Shown here in pieces: positions 1-7,469 of a DNA stretch of 26,138 nt; the stretch's first letter is position 1; each line of letters opens with the position of its first letter. A model generated the notes under the pieces. That model saw only the letters and a program-made list of their open reading frames with translations. It did not search any database and was not told the origin of the DNA. This stretch comes from an uncultured Collinsella sp. GTDB lineage: Bacteria > Actinomycetota > Coriobacteriia > Coriobacteriales > Coriobacteriaceae. Location: NCBI GenBank assembly GCA_902490445.1, contig CABUDZ010000019.1, forward strand, positions 1 to 26,138, read 5' to 3'. The translations under genes were made by a program, and so were the position numbers.

Positions 1-252
1 CATCGTGATGATCTGCACGATGCCGTCGTGATCGAGCTCACCCATGATGGCGGTCTTGTTCTCGGCTATCACGCGGTCGAGCGGCATGCCGTCGAACGGA
101 CCGCCGTCGACATCGTTGACCAGCCCATCGTGCACGGACACGTCGAACGACTCACCGTACAGGGCGTCCCCGGAAAGGCCGCGCGCCTCGTTGACGCGCG
201 GGCCCGACCAGACGGGAGAGATGTAGTTGGGCTTGAGCAGGATGGGGCCCAT
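1..252 (-). CDS. Mannose-6-phosphate isomerase-like protein, N-terminal part (cut by window edge)
   Basis: Only the first 84 codons are present; the frame is open to the window edge. The protein begins MGPILLKPNYISPVW and contains GESFDVSVHDG followed by GGPFDGMPLDRVI. This spacing resembles the N-terminus of class I phosphomannose isomerases, where a W-x-G segment is followed by GExWEISxH and a GPFxGxxL segment. Family members interconvert mannose 6-phosphate and fructose 6-phosphate in the cytoplasm with a bound metal. The metal ligands lie beyond the visible part, so catalytic competence cannot be judged. The ATG at 252 has a GGAG ribosome site six bases upstream. The gene starts 9 bases after the deoC stop, so the two are probably co-transcribed. 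The link to a mannose-family PTS supports a sugar-phosphate isomerase role. Assignment rests on the first 84 residues only. Confidence 0.6.
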   Translation of the reverse strand, partial: MGPILLKPNYISPVWSGPRVNEARGLSGDALYGESFDVSVHDGLVNDVDGGPFDGMPLDRVIAENKTAIMGELDHDGIVQIITM

Positions 253-261
253 ATGCACTCC

Positions 262-972
262 TTACAGCTCGAAGGCGTCGATGCCCTCGCTCTCCATGCG
301 AGTACGCAGCTCATCGATGATGGGCATGCCGGCACTGCATCCGATGCGCTCGGCGCCGGCACGGACCATGTCGAGAAAGGCGTCGGCAGTGCGGATGCCG
401 CCAGCGGCCTTAACCTTAACACGGGGGTCGGTGTGCTCGCGCATGAGACGGACGTCCTCGACGGTCGCGCCGCCGGTGGAGAAGCCGGTGGAGGTCTTCA
501 CGAAGGTGGGCAGGACCTCGCTGGCGATCTTGCACAGCTCGAGCTTCTCATCCTCGGTAAGCAGGCAATTCTCGAAGATGACCTTGGAGGGGACGCCGGC
601 TTCGCGGCAGACGTCGACGATCTGCTGCATCTCGTCCTTGATGTAGGCCCAGTTGCCGGCCTTGAGCTCGGTGAGGTTGATCACGTAGTCGATCTCATTC
701 GCGCCGTTGGCCAGGGCGTCCTTGGTCTCGAAGACCTTGGTGGCGATGGTGGTCTGGCCGAGGGGGAAGCCGATGGCGGCACCGGTGTGGATGTCGGTAC
801 CGGCGAGGAGCTCGGAGCAGAGCTTGGACTGGACGGAGTTGATGGCGACCATCTTGAAGTGGTAGTCCTTCGCCTCCTGGCAGAGCTTCTCCATATCCTC
901 GCGCGTGGCGTCGGGGTGGAGGTTGGTGTGGTCGACCAGGCGGGCGAGATCATCGAGCGTGTAACGTGCCAT
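262..972 (-). CDS. deoC: Deoxyribose-phosphate aldolase
   Basis: 236 residues, about the normal length for DeoC of the class I aldolase (TIM-barrel) family. The enzyme cleaves 2-deoxyribose 5-phosphate to glyceraldehyde 3-phosphate and acetaldehyde in the cytoplasm. The Schiff-base lysine is K159 in FVKTSTGFSTGGAT. The second active-site lysine is K188 in KVKAAGGIRT, and the acidic residue D95 sits in NEIDYVINL. The ATG at 972 follows AAGGGAG at a spacing of six. It is the first gene of a leftward operon with the isomerase-like gene and is divergent from a mannose-family PTS. No deoxynucleoside genes such as deoA, deoB or deoD are in view, so its role here may be in catabolism of the PTS sugar rather than nucleoside salvage; that is inference. 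Confidence 0.93.
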   Translation of the reverse strand: MARYTLDDLARLVDHTNLHPDATREDMEKLCQEAKDYHFKMVAINSVQSKLCSELLAGTDIHTGAAIGFPLGQTTIATKVFETKDALANGANEIDYVINLTELKAGNWAYIKDEMQQIVDVCREAGVPSKVIFENCLLTEDEKLELCKIASEVLPTFVKTSTGFSTGGATVEDVRLMREHTDPRVKVKAAGGIRTADAFLDMVRAGAERIGCSAGMPIIDELRTRMESEGIDAFEL

Positions 973-1013
973 GACGGCTCCCTTCGTTGAGGATTGGTGC
1001 GTGCCTGCATCCT

Positions 1014-1019
1014 AGTATA
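1014..1019 (-). promoter_or_regulatory. Candidate -10 box of the deoC promoter
   Basis: Read on the minus strand the hexamer is TATACT, about 40 bases before the deoC start codon. A -35 box at 17-bp spacing would be TTTAGC, a poor match. The GTATGAC motif lies directly upstream of this box, inside the presumed spacer, which is a typical place for a repressor. Confidence 0.45.
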
Positions 1020-1028
1020 TTGTCATAC
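1015..1028. promoter_or_regulatory. Candidate GntR operator 1 (deoC side)
   Basis: Contains GTCATAC at 1022-1028, with GTAT at 1015-1018 and ATAC at 1025-1028 forming short inverted arms. The same heptamer recurs at 1117-1123 and, in reverse orientation, at 3967-3973 immediately before the GntR gene. Sharing among exactly these three promoter areas suggests a common operator of the local regulator. Confidence 0.5.
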
Positions 1029-1116
1029 ATATTGATGCTAAAAAATACTATTTACCGTTTATGTCCGATTTAATACCGTTTGTGGACTCAAAAAGATTCA
1101 ATCTCTAAACATTTTG

Positions 1117-1131
1117 GTCATACATATATGA
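1117..1131. promoter_or_regulatory. Candidate GntR operator 2 (PTS side)
   Basis: GTCATAC at 1117-1123 is embedded in TCATACATATATGA at 1118-1131, a palindrome with 5-bp arms TCATA/TATGA. It lies 25-40 bases before the GTG start of the PTS EIIA gene, in the region expected for the promoter or transcription start. Confidence 0.5.
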
Positions 1132-1156
1132 TTAATCGCGACGAAAGGAGATATCA

Positions 1157-1585
1157 GTGAACATCGTATTGACTTCACACGGCACGCTTTGCGACGGCAT
1201 GCTCGACACCTATAAGAAGATGGTCTCGAGCGACAGCCCCATCGTCGCCGTGGGTCTGGGCGACGACGGCGTCGACGTCTTCCGCGAGCACCTTTCCAAT
1301 GCGGTCAAGACGCAGCTCGAATCAGGCAACACGCTCATCCTCGCGGATCTACTCGGCGGAACCCCCTACAACGAGGCCTACGCCCTGTTCCTCGAAAACC
1401 CCGAGCACCTGCGCGTCGTATCGGGCTTCAATTTCGGCATGCTCATCGAGGTCGGCGTCGCGGCTGCGGCAAGTGACGACCTGGACGCCGCCGTCGAACT
1501 CGCGCTCAACGCTGGAACCTCCGGCGTCACCGCAGCGGCCCTCCCGGATGAAGATGAGTCCCTCGCGGACGACGACCTGTTTTAG
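1157..1585 (+). CDS. PTS EIIA component, mannose/fructose/sorbose family
   Basis: 142 residues forming one EIIA-Man domain. It accepts phosphate from HPr and passes it to EIIB in the cytoplasm. The phosphorylatable histidine is H8 in the N-terminal VLTSHGTLCDG. The family motif DLLGGTPYNEA is at about residues 63-73. The start is GTG at 1157, preceded by AAAGGAG at six bases; no better ATG exists. It is the first gene of an EIIA-EIIB-EIIC-EIID operon. The C-terminus ends in an acidic linker and DDDLF, the same tail that ends the EIIC protein two genes downstream. EIIA is a separate protein rather than fused to EIIB as in E. coli ManX. Confidence 0.9.
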   Translation: MNIVLTSHGTLCDGMLDTYKKMVSSDSPIVAVGLGDDGVDVFREHLSNAVKTQLESGNTLILADLLGGTPYNEAYALFLENPEHLRVVSGFNFGMLIEVGVAAAASDDLDAAVELALNAGTSGVTAAALPDEDESLADDDLF

Positions 1586-1630
1586 TGATAACGCGATTCC
1601 CAAAAGAATCGCCCAATGGAAGGAGACACA

Positions 1631-2125
1631 ATGGCAATCGTGCTCGCACGCGTGGACGACCGAGTCATCCACGGACAGACCACCACCCGGTGGGTCGCGG
1701 TGAAGCCGGCTGACGCCATCCTGGTGATCAGCGACAAGATCGCCGCGGACCAGCTTCGCTGCAAGGTGCTCAAAGCCGCAGCGGGCAAACTCAAGCTCGG
1801 CATCTACACCCTCGCCCAGGGACCTGAGGCCCTCGCCAAGGCCCAGGCCTCGGCAAAGAACTTCTTCGTCATCTCCGACTCGATCCGCAACTTCGCCGAC
1901 CTGGTCAAGATCGACGGCGACTTCGGCGGCGTGCTCAACATCGGAAACCTCAATGCCACGCGCGAGGGCACCAAGAACATGGGCAATACCGTGATGATGA
2001 ACGACGAGGACGTCGTCGCGCTCGATGAGCTCGAGGCTGCCGGCATCGACCTTCAGTTCCAGCTGCTGCCCGACGACGCTGTCCGCACCTGGCCCGCGGT
2101 CAAAACCAAGTACCAGTCGATGTAA
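1631..2125 (+). CDS. PTS EIIB component, mannose/fructose/sorbose family
   Basis: 164 residues, the usual size of a stand-alone EIIB-Man domain. It receives phosphate from EIIA on a histidine and gives it to the incoming sugar. The phosphorylation site is H14 in RVDDRVIHGQ, and the following TTTRW matches the family. The ATG at 1631 is preferred because MAIVLARVDDRVIHG is the canonical beginning and AAGGAG stands six bases upstream; an upstream in-frame ATG at 1616 would add an untypical MEGDT. It begins 45 bases after EIIA and ends 30 bases before EIIC. It is cytoplasmic and docks to the membrane EIIC/EIID complex. Confidence 0.92.
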   Translation: MAIVLARVDDRVIHGQTTTRWVAVKPADAILVISDKIAADQLRCKVLKAAAGKLKLGIYTLAQGPEALAKAQASAKNFFVISDSIRNFADLVKIDGDFGGVLNIGNLNATREGTKNMGNTVMMNDEDVVALDELEAAGIDLQFQLLPDDAVRTWPAVKTKYQSM

Positions 2126-2155
2126 ACGCATCAACACCAGCTTAGGAGGAACACC

Positions 2156-2989
2156 ATGGACCTTACCCTGCTCTTCCCCGCGCTCATGTGCGGCGTCTTC
2201 TGCTACCTGGGCGCCATCGAGAGCGCCTGCCTGTTCGGCATGTCCGGTGGCTACTACGTAATGGGCCGCCCGCTCGTCGCCGGCCTGCTGTGCGGCCTCG
2301 TCTTCGGCGACGTGAGCGCCGGCGTTCTATGCGGCGTCGCCGTCCAGGCCGTCTTCATCGCCAACCTGTCCACCGGCGGCGCGACCAACTCCGAAATCAC
2401 CTACGCTTCCTACGGCGGCATCGGATTGGCCATGGCCACCACCAAGGATCCGGCAATCGCCGTCACCCTTTCCGTGCTCATGGGCCAAACCCTCGGCCTC
2501 ATCTTCTACAACACCCGCATGGCCCTCTACTCCTTCTTCAACGGCAAGGCCCAGACCGCCGCTGAGGCCAACGATGGTCGCGGCATCACTAAGTGGCACA
2601 TCATCTACCCCCAAATCTGCACCTTCTTCATCCGCGCCGTCCCGGTGTTTTTGGTCGTCTACTTTGGCCAGGGCGTGGTCGAAACCCTGCTCAATAGCGT
2701 TCCCGAGGTCGTCACGCATATCATCTCCGTCCTCGGCGGCGTCCTTCCCGCTCTCGGCATCGGCATGCTCATGAACATCGTGATCAAGGACAAGGCCCAG
2801 CTGATCTTCTTCCTCGCGGGCTTCGTGCTCCTCTCCTTCGCCGGCCTCTCCATGATCGCCATCGTGTTCCTCGCCGCACTCGTCGCCTACCTCGTGTTCC
2901 TGTCGAGCGACAAGACCGCCGAACCCGCGCTCGCGACTTCCGAGCCCCAGGAGACCACCGCGGTCTACGAAGATGACGATCTGTTCTAA
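2156..2989 (+). CDS. PTS EIIC component, mannose/fructose/sorbose family
   Basis: 277-residue integral membrane protein of the EII-Sor (EIIC-Man) family. With EIID it forms the sugar channel. Hydrophobic segments alternate through residues 1-250, including GGYYVMGRPLVAGLLCGLVFGD near residues 30-52, typical of the family, and NLSTGGATNSEITYASYGG near residues 70-88. The ATG follows AGGAGG. The C-terminal 27 residues are hydrophilic and end in YEDDDLF, repeating the tail of EIIA. Substrate cannot be read from the sequence; mannose, fructose, sorbose, amino sugars and glycosylated amino acids are all handled by this family. Confidence 0.9.
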   Translation: MDLTLLFPALMCGVFCYLGAIESACLFGMSGGYYVMGRPLVAGLLCGLVFGDVSAGVLCGVAVQAVFIANLSTGGATNSEITYASYGGIGLAMATTKDPAIAVTLSVLMGQTLGLIFYNTRMALYSFFNGKAQTAAEANDGRGITKWHIIYPQICTFFIRAVPVFLVVYFGQGVVETLLNSVPEVVTHIISVLGGVLPALGIGMLMNIVIKDKAQLIFFLAGFVLLSFAGLSMIAIVFLAALVAYLVFLSSDKTAEPALATSEPQETTAVYEDDDLF

Positions 2990-3010
2990 TCCCCGAAGGA
3001 GCGAACTCAC

Positions 3011-3862
3011 ATGACTACGGAACTCACCAGCACCACCGCCAAGAAGACCGAAAACGGCGGCCACCTTTCCAACAAGGAGCTCAACACCATCTGGCTGCGT
3101 TGGGCCTTCACCCACCTGTCCTCGATGAGCTACGAGAAGCTCCAGGGCCACGCCTACGCCTGGGCATACCTCCCCTTTGCCGAGAAGTACTACAAGGATG
3201 ACCCCGACGCCAAGCGCCGCCTGCTCGTCCGCCACTCCGTGTTCTTCAACACCGAGCCCCAGACCGGCCAGCTCATCAACGGCATCGTGACCTCCCTCGA
3301 GGAGAACATCGCCATGGGCGGCGAGGTCTCCGAGGATATGCCCAACAACATCAAGGCAACCCTCATGGGCCCCCTGGCGGGCATCGGCGACTCCATCATC
3401 CAGGGCATCATCGTCCCGATCCTGCTCTCGATCGGTATGAGCCTCGCCACGGGCGGTAGCCCGATCGGCCCGCTGTTCTACATGATCGCCTACGGTATCC
3501 TCGGCCCGCTCATCTCGTTCATCAGCTACCGCACCGGCTACAAGCTCGGCGTCGGCGCCATCGACGTCATCGTGGGCGAGAACGCCCGCCGCATCACCGA
3601 TGCCTTCAACATCCTGGGCATCATGGTCATCGGCGCCCTCGCCGCAGGCAACATCGGCCTGACCACCACCCTCAACATCCCGCTGGGCGGCGAATGGCAG
3701 CCCCTGCAGGCAACCCTCGACGGCGTGTTCCCCTCCATCCTTCCCCTGGCGACCGTGCTGATCACCTGGTGGATGCTGGGCAAGAAGCAGTACAGCCCCA
3801 CCAAGGTCATCGTCATCCTGACCGTCGTGGTCTCCGCGCTCTGCCTGCTGGGCGTCTTCTAA
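3011..3862 (+). CDS. PTS EIID component, mannose/fructose/sorbose family
   Basis: 283 residues, normal for EIID. The N-terminal half is amphipathic and carries the recognisable blocks RWAFTHLSSMSYEKLQG (about residues 30-46), SLEENIAMGG and NIKATLMGPLAGIGDSI (about 113-129). The C-terminal half has hydrophobic segments ending in CLLGVF. EIID exists only in the mannose PTS family and partners EIIC in the membrane. The ATG is preceded by GAAGGAG. It is the last gene of the PTS operon; a strong hairpin terminator begins 43 bases after the stop codon. Confidence 0.92.
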   Translation: MTTELTSTTAKKTENGGHLSNKELNTIWLRWAFTHLSSMSYEKLQGHAYAWAYLPFAEKYYKDDPDAKRRLLVRHSVFFNTEPQTGQLINGIVTSLEENIAMGGEVSEDMPNNIKATLMGPLAGIGDSIIQGIIVPILLSIGMSLATGGSPIGPLFYMIAYGILGPLISFISYRTGYKLGVGAIDVIVGENARRITDAFNILGIMVIGALAAGNIGLTTTLNIPLGGEWQPLQATLDGVFPSILPLATVLITWWMLGKKQYSPTKVIVILTVVVSALCLLGVF

Positions 3863-3904
3863 GCAATAGCTCAATCGGCAAGCCAACAATTTAACCCGAC
3901 CATC

Positions 3905-3930
3905 GGGGCGGAGCCTTATGGCTCCGCCCC
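3905..3930 (+). terminator. Terminator after the PTS operon
   Basis: Perfect 11-bp stem GGGGCGGAGCC/GGCTCCGCCCC with the loop TTAT. The following tract ATATGTTATATTCGTT is T-rich but not a clean U run, so termination may be partial. It separates EIID from the GntR gene. Confidence 0.75.
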
Positions 3931-3966
3931 ATATGTTATATTCGTTCCAACTTCGGCCTTAAAAAG

Positions 3967-3973
3967 GTATGAC
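3967..3973. promoter_or_regulatory. Candidate GntR operator 3 (autoregulation)
   Basis: GTATGAC, the reverse complement of the GTCATAC heptamers at 1022 and 1117, ends three bases before the GntR start codon. A possible -10 box TATATT lies at 3937-3942. A repressor bound here could block transcript elongation or initiation, so autorepression is plausible. Confidence 0.45.
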
Positions 3974-3976
3974 AAA

Positions 3977-4693
3977 ATGACGCTCTATGACCAAATCAAA
4001 GATGATCTACTCGCCGAAATTAAAAACGGCACGTACGCCGTGGGCGAAACCATCCCCTCTGAAATGCAACTATGCGATATGTACGGCGTCAGCCGGTCAA
4101 CTATTCGCCAGGCCATGCAAACCCTTGTAAGCGAAGGCTACTTGGAAAAACGGCGGCGCCGTGGCACCGTTGTAACGCTCCCCAAGGTCGATCAGGCCTT
4201 TGCCATGCGCATTATGAGCTTCGAGGACGAGATGAAGCGAGCCGGACGCGCACCACGCACCAAGGTCCTCACCTTCAAGCGAGTCAAAGCAACAACCGAA
4301 ATCGCCAGCAAGCTTGAGCTGGAGCCCGGCGAAGACGTGTACAAACTCGTCCGCCTAAGATATGCCGACGACACCCCCAACGTATTTGTGGAAAGCTATA
4401 TTCCCTGCAAACCGTACCAAGACTTCGATGCTGTCAACTTTGAAGAGACCAGCCTGTATTTTGCCATGAGCAAATCTGGCAACCCAGTCGAGCGAGCGCA
4501 CCGCCACCTCGAGGTCTCAAAAGCCGATGTGACGACCGCCGCCCTGCTCGACATTGAAGAGGGCGACCCCCTCATCATTTTCCAAACCGTTGCACGAGAC
4601 GCGCTTGACTCTCCTGTCGAGTATTCCGTGGCGACGTATCGAGGCGAAAGTAACTCCTTTGACTTTGAAGTACGCGTGAGCGAATCAAGCTAA
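3977..4693 (+). CDS. GntR-family transcriptional regulator (HutC/UTRA subfamily)
   Basis: 238 residues. Residues 1-70 form a winged helix-turn-helix: YDQIKDDLLAEIKNGTYAVG, IPSEMQLCDMYGVSRSTIRQ and ALxTLxSEGYLEKRRRRGT-like motifs of GntR proteins are all present. Residues about 90-232 match a UTRA ligand-binding domain, with ELEPGEDVYKLVRLRYAD and the terminal VEYSVATYRGE. UTRA regulators of this type sense sugar phosphates or other small molecules and usually repress the adjacent uptake operon. It lies after the PTS operon and its own start abuts a copy of the GTATGAC motif found in the PTS/deoC divergent region. The ribosome site (AAGG) is weak. The base composition is slightly less GC-rich than the neighbouring PTS genes. 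Confidence 0.9.
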   Translation: MTLYDQIKDDLLAEIKNGTYAVGETIPSEMQLCDMYGVSRSTIRQAMQTLVSEGYLEKRRRRGTVVTLPKVDQAFAMRIMSFEDEMKRAGRAPRTKVLTFKRVKATTEIASKLELEPGEDVYKLVRLRYADDTPNVFVESYIPCKPYQDFDAVNFEETSLYFAMSKSGNPVERAHRHLEVSKADVTTAALLDIEEGDPLIIFQTVARDALDSPVEYSVATYRGESNSFDFEVRVSESS

Positions 4694-4858
4694 CTCCGTT
4701 TGCAAGGTGGCACTCTGCTGTACTTTATGCGGAGCCGTCGGCACTCTTGGTAGACTGTATGATGTATGCCGCGCGAAGGCACTCGTTCTCCCGCGCGCAT
4801 GAAGACGCGCCGTGCGGCCTGTAAGTCCGCAGCGTGCGCCAGGTTGTAAGGGGATCTC

Positions 4859-5766
4859 ATGGAACCCATTTCGCAGGGAATGCAAGGGCCTGCCGTCGAG
4901 GACGTGCAGACGCGCCTTTCCTCGCTTGGATATATGATCGACGCCGCCGAAATGACGGCAAAGGAGTTCGGCGCAACTACGGTTGCGGCCGTTCGCGCGT
5001 TTCGCACCTAGCAGGGACTGGATGCGGGCGAGGATGTGGACGGTACATGCTGGAGCGCGCTGGTGGACGAGTCTTACAAACTCGGCGATCGCACGCTGTA
5101 CCTGCGCCTTCCCAATTTCCACGGTGCCGACGTACGCGCCCTGCAGCGCGCCCTCAACACGCTCGGCTTTGCCTGCGGCGTGGACGACGGCTATTTTGGC
5201 CGCATACCGAGGCCGCTTTGCAGCAGTTCCAGGAGAACGTGGGGCTGTTCGCCGATGGCATGGCGTTCCAGGACACCTTCAACTACGTGAACCGCCTGCA
5301 CCATGTGTGGGAGGGCAAGCCCTCTGTGATCGATGTCGAGGCTGAGGCCCGCATGGGGTTCGCCCGCGCCGCGAGCGTGCTCGAAAGCTGGAGCATCACC
5401 ATCGGCGGCGAGGACGCAATCGCCCGCAACGTCGCCTCGCGCGTGTGGAATATCGCAACCGCAACGACCGATGGCAGCGGCATCGTGCTGTATGACGACG
5501 TCGCGCCCGAGGATGTGGACCTGACGGTCGAGATCGCCTCCGATGCGCTGCCCGACGACGCCGAGCCGCGCGCCACGATCACCCTGGCCGAGTGCAACAA
5601 CCTCTCACTGCGCATCAAGACGGCGGTCGCCGCGGCGGCCACCCGCCCGATCAAGCTCCGCATCGAGCTCACGGGCATCACCGGCTACGGCACGTTCACT
5701 TCAAGTGATGCGCAAACTCTGGCCGTTCGCCTTCTCGACTGCCTATGTGATGCGCTGAGCGACTAG
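4859..5766 (+). pseudogene. Peptidoglycan-binding-domain protein, broken by a stop and a frameshift
   Basis: From the ATG at 4859 (after AAGGGG) the frame reads MEPISQGMQGPAVEDVQTRL and continues as a PG_binding_1-like repeat, then meets TAG at 5008-5010 in FRT*QGLDAGEDVDG, where CAG would be expected. The same frame continues with a second repeat, PNFHGADVRALQRALNTLGF and VDDGYFG, then loses homology at about 5202. The next frame resumes at once with PHTEAALQQFQENVGLFADG and runs to 5766. Restoring one C in the GGCC run at about 5200-5204 would rejoin the two. The C-terminal 170 residues (ESWSITIGGEDAIARNVASRVW and beyond) suggest a cell-wall-associated domain that I do not recognise. Two independent lesions argue for a real pseudogene rather than one sequencing error. 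Confidence 0.8.
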
Positions 5767-5809
5767 GTACGCTACACTAGAGCGGCGCGCTTGCGCGCCC
5801 ACACCCATT

Positions 5810-5883
5810 TGGGGCATCGTCCAGCGGCAGGACCCTGGTTTTTGGTACCAGTTACGGGGGTTCGAATCCCTCTGCCCCAGCCA
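5810..5883 (+). tRNA. tRNA-Gln (anticodon UUG)
   Basis: Acceptor arms TGGGGCA (5810-5816) and TGCCCCA (5873-5879), discriminator G, and encoded CCA at 5881-5883. The anticodon stem CTGGT/ACCAG encloses the loop TTTTGGT, giving the anticodon TTG. The T arm contains GGTTCGAATCC. The sequence closely resembles bacterial tRNA-Gln. A GC hairpin (5784-5799) lies just upstream and TACACT at 5773-5778 could be a -10 box. Confidence 0.96.
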
Positions 5884-5893
5884 CGATAGACAG

Positions 5894-5921
5894 GCCCGGT
5901 TACGTATGCCAGCGGGCTTTT
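5894..5921 (+). terminator. Terminator after tRNA-Gln
   Basis: Stem GCCCG (5894-5898) and CGGGC (5913-5917) with a 15-16-base loop, followed by TTTTCT. It begins ten bases after the tRNA CCA end. Confidence 0.65.
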
Positions 5922-5954
5922 CTGTGCGTTGGAAAATCTCGGCATTGCATGGCG

Positions 5955-7184
5955 CTACACGCGCGTCGCATCCTTGGGGCTCATGGTCATGCTCTGGAAG
6001 CGATTCTCCATGTAGGCGTTATCGAAGTACTTGCCGTAGAACTGCGCGACGGGAATATGCGGCTCCGTGCCGTTGACGCGCTGGTACCAGTAGTCGAGCG
6101 ACTGTAGCGTCATGATGCCGTCGACCAGCATGATGATGGTGAAGAGGACGGTAGCCGAGTAGCGACTCTTCCACGGAATCATGTTGATGAGCTTGAGCAG
6201 CCTCGGCAGCAGCAGCTTGATCCAGATAAGGCCACCAAGGCCCCACAGGCAGGCAAAGCCCGTGCAGGTGCGTCCGCCCGTAAGGACGGCGAGCGGGTCG
6301 GGCATGCCGAACAACTTCATGTGCGAGTAGCTCCACGAGACCACGCCAAATGAGGTCTGCATAAACCAGCCCACGAATACCTCAAAGCTTGCGCCGAGCA
6401 GCGCGCTCACCAAAAAGATAATGATGGGGCTCTTTTTGTAGAAGCGGTTGAGTACCATGGTCATGAGCACGGCGCCAAATCCGTAGATGGGGCTGAAGGG
6501 GCCAAACAGCATGCCGGCGCGGTTCTGGTAGACGCCCGGGTCGTCGACCGTCATGTGCCAGATGTCCTCGGCGACCAGGCCGAGTATGCAGCAGACAAAG
6601 AACACCCAGAACAGGTTGAAGTAGTTGAGCTTGATGTAGCCTTCGCCGGTCTCATCGCGGCCGAGCATACCCTCGGCGGCAGCGTCGCGGTCGAGCATCT
6701 CCTGCAGGCGGCGCTGTAGCTCGCGCTCCTGGCGCAGCGTGGGGTCAACGGTGGCCGAAAGCGCGACGAGGATGCCGAGCTGGATGGCGGGGCGCAGCAA
6801 GAACGGCCCGATACCCTGGAGCATCATGTCGACCAAAAGCTCAACGACGGTAAATGCGATAAGGATATAGGAGAGGCGCGCGGCGTTACGGCGCTGGTTC
6901 TTGATGAGGTCCAGGCCAAAGATGATCAGGATGACGGCACTTGCCGCAGAAAGCATGATGCCGGCGACGATGAGTCCAACTGCGAGCAGCATATTGTCGC
7001 CGAGCTTTTCGGCGGCGTTGCCGTTAATGAGCGCGGTGATGACCTGCCACATAAAGGCGGCGACCGACGGGAGTGTGCTCACGCCGGACAGGATGCACAG
7101 GACGGCGTACACCTTAATGATGAGCGGGATCTTCTTGACCTCCGTGGCGCTGGGGACGCTGGGGTCGAGTTCGTTTCGATTCAT
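5955..7184 (-). CDS. CmpB-type multi-pass membrane protein (putative ABC-transporter type IV family)
   Basis: 409 residues. The C-terminal part, from about residue 190 (YFNLFWVFFVCCILGLVAED) to 385, matches the CmpB-like putative permease family. Markers are the segment NRAGMLFGPFSPIYGFGAVLM, the FEVFVGWFMQ helix and a late YWYQR segment. The N-terminal 150 residues add about four more hydrophobic helices (LIIKVYAVLCILSGVSTLPS, LLAVGLIVAGIML and others). A charged amphipathic linker (LRQERELQRRLQEMLDRDAAAEG) then leads into the CmpB part. The function of the family is not established; no ATPase partner is adjacent. The gene stands alone on the minus strand between the tRNA and purF. The ATG at 7184 has the ribosome site AAAGG. 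It is located in the membrane. Confidence 0.75.
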   Translation of the reverse strand: MNRNELDPSVPSATEVKKIPLIIKVYAVLCILSGVSTLPSVAAFMWQVITALINGNAAEKLGDNMLLAVGLIVAGIMLSAASAVILIIFGLDLIKNQRRNAARLSYILIAFTVVELLVDMMLQGIGPFLLRPAIQLGILVALSATVDPTLRQERELQRRLQEMLDRDAAAEGMLGRDETGEGYIKLNYFNLFWVFFVCCILGLVAEDIWHMTVDDPGVYQNRAGMLFGPFSPIYGFGAVLMTMVLNRFYKKSPIIIFLVSALLGASFEVFVGWFMQTSFGVVSWSYSHMKLFGMPDPLAVLTGGRTCTGFACLWGLGGLIWIKLLLPRLLKLINMIPWKSRYSATVLFTIIMLVDGIMTLQSLDYWYQRVNGTEPHIPVAQFYGKYFDNAYMENRFQSMTMSPKDATRV

Positions 7185-7422
7185 ACAGAACCTTTCTCGC
7201 TTTGTTTCAGGTTATAAGGATACGCCGCCGACCTGCCAAAAGACAGGACGAACGTCCCAATTGCAACTTTGTAATCCCCAACGGTGGACGCGGCGGCCAT
7301 CTGGGGGCGTGGACGCTTGCACTGGACAGACCGATAAAATGTTTGGCCGCAAAACTGATTATAAGCTCGGTGGGCTTTTAAAAAGCGCTGCTCATGCGCG
7401 GGAGTGCCTGTCTTGCCGTGCG

Positions 7423-7428
7423 TATAAT
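7423..7428 (+). promoter_or_regulatory. Candidate -10 box of the purF promoter
   Basis: Perfect TATAAT 41 bases before the purF ATG. The hexamer at 17-bp spacing (GGGAGT) is not a good -35 box. The rest of the 285-base gap 7185-7469 holds no gene that I can support and no purine riboswitch. A short GGACG/CGTCC inverted repeat lies at 7246-7257. Confidence 0.5.
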
Positions 7429-7469
7429 AGGGCGGGTAACGCCAAATAACGAGGCTCTGAGGGGATGCC

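Noticed and set aside
2327..3889. A 520-codon open frame on the minus strand opposite EIIC and EIID
   Set aside because: Its translation is a compositional mirror (rich in D, E, G, H) of the well-supported PTS genes and has no family features. The same applies to long antisense frames opposite purF (7656-9128), the permeases (15455-16885) and deoC (28-990).
4694..4858. Terminator after the GntR gene
   Set aside because: A CTCCG/CGGAG pairing is possible, but the loop is long and there is no U tract.
5008..5010. Programmed stop-codon readthrough in the peptidoglycan-binding gene
   Set aside because: A separate frameshift downstream also breaks the gene, so readthrough alone would not restore it.
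4685..5122. Minus-strand frame opposite the peptidoglycan-binding pseudogene
   Set aside because: The plus strand has recognisable PG-binding repeats; the minus-strand product has none.
7185..7469. Purine riboswitch upstream of purF
   Set aside because: The conserved purine aptamer core is not present and no three-way junction could be drawn.
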